From assembly GCF_037038585.1 (NCBI RefSeq), contig NC_092520.1:16499001-16563000 (forward strand): a DNA stretch of 64,000 nt, written 5' to 3'. Position 1 is the first letter of the stretch. Every line of letters begins with the position of its first letter. Under the pieces are notes generated by a model. The model was not told the DNA's origin. It saw only the letters and a program-made list of their open reading frames with translations, and searched no databases. Both the position numbers and the translations under genes were made by a program. The stretch comes from Patagioenas fasciata (lineage: Eukaryota > Chordata > Aves > Columbiformes > Columbidae). Positions 56,201-64,000 of this stretch are shown here, piece after piece.

Positions 56201-59200
56201 ACCTATGTTCCCCTTTGCAATTTTTGTGCAGCCAATATCAGTATATCAGCTCAAAGCTTTTGATAGATATGAAAAAACCTCAACAATGAAAGTAACAGAC
56301 CACAGTGTCCCCTTTCAGGCCGCCTGCAACTGGTACCCAGCTTGTATCCATAGCAATCTCAAATGCAAAATTCAAATTCCGCTATATAGAAATGTGAAAT
56401 TACAGTCATCAGTAAAGAATTAGATGTTTAAACAGTAAAGATAAATTGGATCAAAACTACATATACAGTTAAAGACACAGATGAACATACATGACTGTTT
56501 AATTCGAGATCACATTTTTACATAGGAGAAATATTACATTCCAATCTACCAGTATGGCTTTTTCCATGAACAGGTGGGCGTTTGCAGATTTAAGCATGAA
56601 AACTGTTAGTTACCTAAGAAAACTAGAAAATGCTAGTCATGTTAAGAAGAATTAACACCAAGAAATGGAAGTGAGATTAAAGTGAAGTTTGTAACATCAA
56701 GATAGACACCACTATGATTCAGTTTTGGAAGACATTTCACCTTCAATTTTATTATTTGTCACAACTGTGGCAGCATATTTCACCTGTGAACTTTCATCTT
56801 AGAATACTGAAAAATAAGGTGTCACATTTTTAATTCAATAGACTGAAATGCACCTGAGCAAAGCAAAATTAAAATTCAAAGACTAAAGAAAGCATCTAGA
56901 TGAACTCAGTTTTGGCTTGCGGACATGCACAAAATTTCAAAAAATAAAATAAATAAACAGCTTTTGGCACTTATCCACAGTAAGCTGTAAGGTGATTTAA
57001 TTGAGGATAGCTAATAAAAGTGATCAGCTCACAATGAAACTGTACAAGCCATTAGTTCACATTTAAACAATAAATCTGATTGCAGTTTTGAGCACAAAAA
57101 CATAACTTAAAATCCTATTTCATTCAAATCTGAAAAACTATATTGATTTTAAGTAGTTTAAATACATTCATTCCCAGTCAAAGTTTTACAGTAACTGATG
57201 ATTTTCCACCACACACACAACCATGTTATAAATCCCTGAAACATGGATTTATTATAGGAATACTGATAAAACCTTAACAGAGATACAAATGATACATCAC
57301 GTTGTGTCTTAGACCTTAGCCGTAAGTACTTGACCACCTCGGATTGGTAGATGCATCACTCCTACTGTGAGACTCTAATACCATCCTCTAGGATCAACTG
57401 GTTTAAATTGAATTCACAACAGTTTGCAGTTACTTAAAAAATATTATTTTTTTTTTTTAATCACACCATGAAATATTCATCTTCTAACCAGTATTCCAAA
57501 ACTTTTGGAAAGAAAATTTCTCAGTGATAGTGGGGACTAAACATACTAAGCAAGGAGAGCGACTGTAGTCAATTTGAGAAAGTCATTTCAGTATCAGTGC
57601 CCCTGCAGAGATTTAGTACACCGCAGTACTTCCCTTGATGTAGCTCATTGGTGCATGTTTATCTGTGCATCTTAGGACCTTAGTCTAGCAGGAGATCTTG
57701 GGACTCTCAAAGTTAATCTCATTCTGGCAATAACTTTCTGTGGGGTAGGGCAATTTCCAAATGAAAGGCACTCTGTTGTGAGTGAAATTTAAATAATCAG
57801 CAATGCAAATGGACAGCTTGAAACATATTGAAGAGAACTGCTGTAGCCTACATGAGGCCAAGCAGAGATCTTCTAAATATCTCAACTTCCCTCCCACTCC
57901 CACCCTCAATGCTTTTTTTCACCTGGGTGGAACGGAGCTAAGATTCAACTGCACTACCAGGTGACTTGCATAACAGCCCCTGGGCCACCACTGGGTTGCT
58001 TCCTGCAGCTCAAAGCAAGCAGGTCTGGACAGTAACCTGCAAGAGTGGTCCTCTTTAGTAGAACAAGAGCACAGGTACACACTACTCGTTTGTCCCTCTT
58101 ATTATTATTTAATTTTTCCTCACAACTTTTTTCTTTTTAAACCCTTTCCTGTAAAAAAAAAAAAAAATTGTCTTGGGAATAAAGTATTCCTTAGGGATAG
58201 GAAAACTCATGCTTGTTAGTCTGACTAAATGATGTGCAAAACAGAAGTCATTTCCCTGAGGCAAAGATCTTCAAGTCATGCCTAACTTACATTGTCTATT
58301 CTTATTTCAAGCTGTTGAAATATTTGGCACAATGAGGCCTTGATCATGGACTGGAGTTTCATGGCATCATCACAGTCTACATAATGCATTTACATAATCA
58401 AGTAGAAGTTACAAATGTTCCACTGTCTCATTCTGTTTCGGTTTCTCACATTTATTCATCACAATTCCTTGACTTCAAGGGCGGCATGTGGGCTCCTGGC
58501 CAGGAAGGCAGAGTGACAAACTTCTACTGTATTTAAAGGTTGCTCTAAGTACTGAGAGCCTGAAAGGGCAATTGCAGTAGTTGTTGGACTCAATACATGA
58601 GTAACAAGGTACATGTTAATATAGCCTGTTATATACAGGCCAAAGGTAGGTGACTGAATAATCTCTTTTTGAGTTACATTATGAAAAGCACACAGGGAGA
58701 TAAAAAAGTCATGTTGTGAAAGCTTCCAGTCTAAAACATGTAAGAAGCAAAAGCCTGAAACCAAGTCTTTCCAGCTTTCTCTTTTAAAATATAAATTGCA
58801 CTTTTTATACAAAGCAATATGAAGTCTAAATTGTGGTAAAAATTTGAAGCTGCCTCACTGTACCAGAGTATCTGTTGTTCATTATCTGAAGCACAGGCAA
58901 TCAGTTTTCATTCTGCACACAGAGTCATACGCTCTACACCATTCTGCTTTAAAAGGGCCTGCCACTAAATGCCATGCCACTGGGTGCGTACTAAACCAAA
59001 AAGAGAAAAATAAGAGTTTAAGGCCTTTATCTCCACAAGGAGCCGAAAGCTGGGGCACAACCCATGTCCAATACTTAATATACAAATTAGCACACTCCCA
59101 CCCAGGGCTTCAAAAAATCAGTCATTCTTTCTAACGTTTGTCACACAATCATATCATCAGCAAGCAACAGTGCCAGTTAAGCATTTTTAAGGTTTTCAAA

Positions 59201-59300
59201 AATCCATAGCAAAGAGCACTTCTGAGAAAGATAATCTAAAGATTTGGTTTAAAAATAGACACCACACTCACATTCAAGGGACATTCTTCACTTTTAGGCC
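53220..59300. other. Long AT-rich segment downstream of DCUN1D5
   Basis: About 6 kb with no CR1, LTR or recognisable gene. Short A/T homopolymers occur (57449-57460, 58153-58166). It may include an extended DCUN1D5 3' UTR, because further AATAAA signals occur on the minus strand (for example near 58450), but no splice or coding evidence is visible. Confidence 0.5.
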
Positions 59301-59319
59301 TTTGTCACAAATCTGAATC

Positions 59320-59325
59320 TTTATT
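59320..59325 (-). terminator. DCUN1D5: Candidate DCUN1D5 poly(A) signal
   Basis: AATAAA 235 nt beyond the stop. A GT-rich element (TGAATGTGAGTGTGGTGTCT) follows about 45-65 nt downstream, as expected around a cleavage site. Longer isoforms using distal signals are possible. Confidence 0.5.
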
Positions 59326-59559
59326 GTTCTGAAATAAATGCTATAAACATAAGATTCAAAACAAGAACTCCAACTTTCAGTCTCAGAAGAGGTGTGGTTC
59401 AATGCCCATATCACATATAACAAGAAAATTTCCTTAAAAAAGGAAAAAGAATTACTGTAAAGTCTTTCTTAAAAATGAAAATGCAATCCTTTGTTTTTCT
59501 CATTAGTTTGTGTACAGGTGGGCACCAAAAAAACTTTTGCATTTTCTTTTGAATTCTTG

Positions 59560-59615
59560 CTATGACGCTTGACGAACTTTTTGCCATTCAACAAATTCAT
59601 CCAGAAGTACAGGCC
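59560..59615 (-). CDS. DCUN1D5: DCUN1D5 last coding exon
   Basis: 56 nt completing Trp and encoding [17 protein letters not shown], then TAG at 59562-59560. Acceptor is TTTGCAG. Confidence 0.95.
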
Positions 59616-61665
59616 CTGCAAATGGATGAAATATGGAGTTACATTTGCTCATGTATTACAAACACCTTTTCTTAAAGTACAAAGTTTAAAACTACTGGTC
59701 TAGGTAACAACCATGTCAATCCTATGATCAAATACTTACAAAGACTCAAAGATGACTACAATCATTTCAATCCAAGGGTGGCAAAAAGTACACAAATAAC
59801 GCTATATGGAACTATGGAAAAAGGCTTTGCTGACATTTGACAGGTGCACTGAGCTGAACTGAACAGAAAGCATAAAAATAAGGTTATATTTTAAATCAGC
59901 AGAACTAATACCCTCTTCCTAAGGCTTTCAAAATTTCACATAATTAGAACATGAACCAAACCAAGATGTCTAATCCAGTTCAGTCACAGTATGATTGACT
60001 ATCAGCCAGCTGTAGAGTTCAGCTGCAAGCACCAGCAGCTCAGGTATTTTATAGTTAGTTTAACCAGAATTTACTATATATTAGTACAAAATGAGAGTAT
60101 GCTGTTTATAATTCTGTTTGCATGTCTGTAGTTTCATGTGGCAAGTAGCTTCACTAGATCCTCAACTGGATACAAGTCGGCTCAAGTACACCATCATACC
60201 ACTGATATTATACTACAATTAATATCTGCAGTTGGAAGATGGATGGGTATCAGGACAGTCTTTCTATGCATTGCTGGAAAAGAAATATGTACATCGTATA
60301 GTATCGTTTCTGTTATGGATTTTTTTAATGCAAATTCAAAATACTGAAATAATAGTTGAATAAGCAAAATGTTATGAATACTTACATGCACCATCTTCAT
60401 CATAGTTGCTAAGATCTGCATGGACAGTTCTGCTGAACTCTAGCACATTGTACCACTGATCCTTGTTCATAACTCTATATTTCGATTGCTAGGGAAAATA
60501 ATTTCAGGACATTAAAATGTCAAGTGACATTTGATAATGTGGCACCTCATTTCCCATTTCTGTCATTATATCCTCAGTTTCCAACAAACAATTTAATGGG
60601 TAACAATGGCTACTATTTCCTTGGTTTTCCATCTCTTGAAAGGCTACACAGCACATATTTCATAGTTCTGAAACTACATAAAATAATTTCTTGAAAAATC
60701 AGAGGACAATTGAAATACCAGGGAATCAGGAAGTCACCACTTCAAAGCTTCAAAAACTGGTAAATTGTTGTCATGCCCTGAAATGGGGCACACTTAGCTT
60801 AGATACATTTCCAGAAAGAACAATTACAAAAATCTTTTCTCCAGGGTACAATACAGAATGATTATAAAGACATCTACTTTGCAGCGTTAGTACCGATTTG
60901 AAACCAGGGAATAGTTTCAAGCCCAGCACGCTCCACAGCCCAAACACATCCACAGTACCGACTAAACCCCTTGGAGCTGAGTTGACCAAAATTTTCTAGA
61001 GACAGCCTGAGCCCAAGGCACCTACATACCATATCTACACAAAGTGAACTTGAAATTCAGCACACATGCAGCTGAAGAGACTACTGGGGCTCTATTACTC
61101 AATTTTAAATTTACCTTTATGTTTTAATTAAGAAGAAACTTCAATTGTTGTTAATAAGAGAAGGGAGGGTGGGGCACAGGGATGAAGAAAAGATCTGTGA
61201 TGCATGTAAGAACATCATTGTTTCATAAGCACAGAGAGCAAGAGGAGAAGAGCAATAAGGATAGATTCTTGAGCAAAACAACAGAAACCCTGAAATCTTT
61301 TCACAGAACTGCCCAGCTACTGTGCCATCATTCAGAAAGTCAAGGAAACATTTACCTCCAGGTATTGATAAAATACTGAAAACAGTGGCCAAGTTCTTCC
61401 AAGCAGAAGAGCTAACATGGATTTTGCAGTATCAATATCAAGACTTCGCTGGTCTTTATCCTAAGGTTGAAGAAAGAAAGCACAAAAAACCCCCTCAAGT
61501 ATAAGTTCATTGAATAATTAAAAAAAAGAACTTCTCTAACATTCCAGTAGTCTTACCCTTGCAAAATCAAAGGCATATCTGTAGATATTCTTAAAGGATG
61601 AAATGTCATTCAATTGTGACCGCAAGAAGTCAAATTTACTTTGTAATTTTTCTGTACAGTCACAC
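59560..61665 (-). CDS. DCUN1D5: DCN1-like protein 5, C-terminal half (last four coding exons; 5' part off-window)
   Basis: Co-E3 that promotes NEDD8 transfer to cullins through its PONY (potentiating neddylation) domain. Exons 61665-61557, 61460-61356, 60488-60386 and 59615-59560 join in frame with GT-AG introns of 96, 867 and 770 nt, giving the last 123 residues of a family member of 237 residues in human. The text is nearly identical to mammalian DCUN1D5: [55 protein letters not shown], then [18 protein letters not shown] and TAG. By family alignment the cullin-binding Asp-Ala-Asp patch (Asp of KDQW, Ala of DGAW, Asp of LLDEF) is kept. I searched 61.7-64 kb for the preceding exon (ending ...TSLQ) and did not find it. 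Confidence 0.95.
60386..60488 (-). CDS. DCUN1D5: DCUN1D5 penultimate coding exon
   Basis: 103 nt encoding [20 protein letters not shown] and [14 protein letters not shown], plus the first base of the Trp codon. Donor is GTAAGT. It carries two of the three cullin-patch residues. Confidence 0.95.
61356..61460 (-). CDS. DCUN1D5: DCUN1D5 exon: central PONY domain
   Basis: 105 nt, 35 whole codons, [16 protein letters not shown] through FSVFYQYLE. Acceptor AACCTTAG, donor GTAAAT. Confidence 0.95.
61557..61665 (-). CDS. DCUN1D5: DCUN1D5 exon: start of the PONY domain segment seen here
   Basis: 109 nt after acceptor CTTTAAG. It completes a split codon, then encodes [20 protein letters not shown] and [15 protein letters not shown]. 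Donor is GTAAGA. The intron to the next exon is only 96 nt. Confidence 0.93.
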
Positions 61666-64000
61666 CTTAAAGAAAAACAAATGACATTAGAAATTCAAAA
61701 CAAACCATTCGGACACTGAAAAAATGCCAGCAAACATAAAAATTAAAATTATCAAAATGCAATCAGATGTACAGGAGTAATATTATAAAGTAACTTGGAG
61801 AACACTGAATATGCTCTACATTTGCAGCTTGCTGAAATGATAAATGCCTGGCATCTGTAAACAAGTTTTTTTAAAAAAAATGTATCAGCAACGTAATACA
61901 AAGTCTGTGCTTTACTTCTCCAATAGTTGTCTTTTTATGTCATATTCTGCAATTTATATTCATACCCAGCCCTATCTCACCTTTCAATCACTGTGAAAGT
62001 TTGGAGAAAACAGTATTCAGTGTACATTAAGGTGGTAAAATCCAGCTGTAATTAAGGGCTTTATACTTCATCTCTTTGTAAAAAGGCAAACCCTAAACAC
62101 ATACTTCAAAACTACATATTTATGAGCAGCACAACTGAGCAGGCACTCTGCAAAACATGCTAGTCTGCTTGTGTTCTGTGACTGATAAATGCAAGCTCTG
62201 ATAAGCCTATCACCTGGATTAGTCAGTAGCTGTTCAATTGAAAACCCACAGGCTGTAGGAGAATGTACAGATCTGCTCGCTGACGGGATAGCCCTTTCAC
62301 AAAAATAACCTTTTGGCAGAAAGATGATCTCCATGTATTTGACTTACCAAGGACTTTTGTTTCCAATTAGAATATGGTTTAGGTTCATCAGCAATGGCAG
62401 AGGATACTATAATTTACACATGCTAATCCTCCAGGAAAGCCTCACTCAGAAGAACAGCCGCTATACTATTTATTCATATCAAAATATCAGCTGTCATGAT
62501 TAAAACACCAAAACCAACAACAGCAGAAACCAACAAACTCCACCTTGCCCTGTATTCTGCCTGACAGAAGCAATACTCTCAGGAACTCAGATGTTCGCAA
62601 ATACTTCCTTTGGTCAGAGGTCCCCCTTCTGGCAGCCTGCAGCCCAGAGAACACATCTGCATCTTTAACAGCTGATGGGTTCTGAAGCAGCACTGAGTCC
62701 CCACCAAGATGAGTGCTAAGTAAATAAAACTATTAGCTAATTCAGTTGCATATTCAGATGACAAGAGCTAATATATTTTGCAATAAACTACCCATTAGGT
62801 TGGAAGGAAATTTCGTTAAAAAGAAACTCAACAGTTTTCTTTTTGCCTTCAGCCATCTAATTGCTCTACAAACCCTATCATTTATCCCTTAAAACAGTAT
62901 TGTGTTATGCTATAAAGACATCTCATTTTATATTCATATCTATTTTTTTCTGTGTTTAGACCCTCATATGCAATAACACTGTCCTCTACATTTGAGAATA
63001 GATCTACCTATTTAACACAAAACTAAACGCTTATGCTGTTAGTGTAGTAAAGATACAAATTACTTGAAGTGGGTTTACCACTCATTTTGTCAAATATAAT
63101 TTGACTGAGATGATTTACCATACCATGGTTAAACACAAATTTCAGTATGTTTACATTTCTTAAAAATATTTTGTTAAAATGGTTCAAGTAATAATAAAAC
63201 TGAGTACAACATAGCATTTCTGTTATTGTCTACTGTACTACTGGCTGTATGTATTTTAATGCAGAAGGGATTCTCTTGGAAAAGTTGGTATGAATACGTG
63301 CAATTATTAAGCCTCGAGACTCCTGGGCTATTGCCAACCTATTTAAAACCAAGCAGAAAAACAGATCATGCTCACAGAGACAGGCATCACCCTCTGAGAC
63401 CTGATGCTGGGACATCTCTCTGCTACAGCCATTTTAAGGCACTTCCACCCCTGACCACTTATTTTCTTCACATTAGTGCAGCACGGAGCTGCCAAACTCC
63501 TCTTTCATAGGGAGACAGCTGCTTGTGTGGCTGTACCATAAACAAGACAAATGATGTCACCCATACTTAAAATAATCTTCCTAGCAGTATTTTAAGTTGG
63601 AACAACCTTCTAATCAGCACAAGTGAATTAACACCAAACTTCTGTATAGAGACTAGAAAAAGACATGATTTATTGAACTGCCTTTACTATAACATAGCAT
63701 TAAATAAGGTTACGTCAAGATCAATGAAACTAGATATTAGCTTACTACATTCTTTTCACATCCCTACCTCATATTTATAGCAAAAATCAGTATCACAAAG
63801 CAGTCCTATTTTGATTTCTATTGAGGCAGAGTTCATTTGAGGCATAGCTAACATGGACAGTGATGATTCAATAACTCCTACTCAGCTTTTCAAATGTTTC
63901 ATAATTACTCACATGATTGTCTTTTACTGAAAATAAAAATTAGTAAGATGTAGACAAACACTAAACTAAAAGCATTTAATGGTAGTATATAAAGCTGTTT
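61666..64000. other. DCUN1D5: DCUN1D5 intron sequence to the window edge
   Basis: AT-rich with no CR1 and no exon matching the DCUN1D5 N-terminal half on the minus strand. Presumed intron by position. Confidence 0.6.

Noticed and set aside
61700-64000. Upstream DCUN1D5 exons within the window
   Set aside because: No minus-strand stretch matching the N-terminal half with splice sites was found; they must lie beyond 64,000.

Overview
The window is vertebrate nuclear DNA, almost certainly from a bird. It is AT-rich with long introns, carries many truncated CR1 LINEs with the usual 3' tail, has avian-type LTRs, and shows the conserved order MMP13 then DCUN1D5, both on the minus strand. I cannot name the species.

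Left part (about 3.8-12.2 kb): a complete ten-exon matrix metalloproteinase gene on the minus strand. The joined exons give exactly 471 codons plus stop, the length of mammalian collagenase-3, with every MMP landmark in register, so I call it MMP13. All introns are GT-AG and all phases join. Its promoter has a TATA box, an AP-1 site, an Ets/PEA3 site and a Runx site, spaced as in the mammalian MMP13 promoter. A solo-LTR-like element in intron 6 sits 27 nt upstream of the exon 7 acceptor.

Middle (about 12.2-59.3 kb): a gene desert of roughly 47 kb holding transposon relics. It contains about a dozen CR1 fragments on both strands, a 206-bp pure GGGAA tract, and two related copies (37.1-39.4 and 44.9-46.7 kb) of a composite repeat built from about 193-bp tandem units. 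The left copy carries a 625-bp LTR-like insertion that the right copy lacks. There is also an orphan CpG island with a CTCF-like motif (48.65-48.95 kb), a 122-bp hAT-type miniature element (53.1 kb), a cluster of AP-1 sites (27.6-27.8 kb) and a frame-broken exon-like block (16.1-16.7 kb).

Right part (59.3-64 kb): the last four coding exons of DCUN1D5 on the minus strand. They encode the C-terminal 123 residues, which form most of the cullin-binding PONY domain. The remaining 5' exons lie beyond the right edge.

The two genes are neighbours by descent and do not act in one pathway: MMP13 is a secreted collagenase of cartilage, bone and wound remodelling, and DCUN1D5 is an intracellular co-E3 for cullin neddylation. 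I found no CRISPR array, bacterial-type system, rRNA or tRNA. The most interesting signals are the composite repeat pair with its filled and empty sites, the orphan CpG island, and the LTR pressed against an MMP13 splice acceptor.
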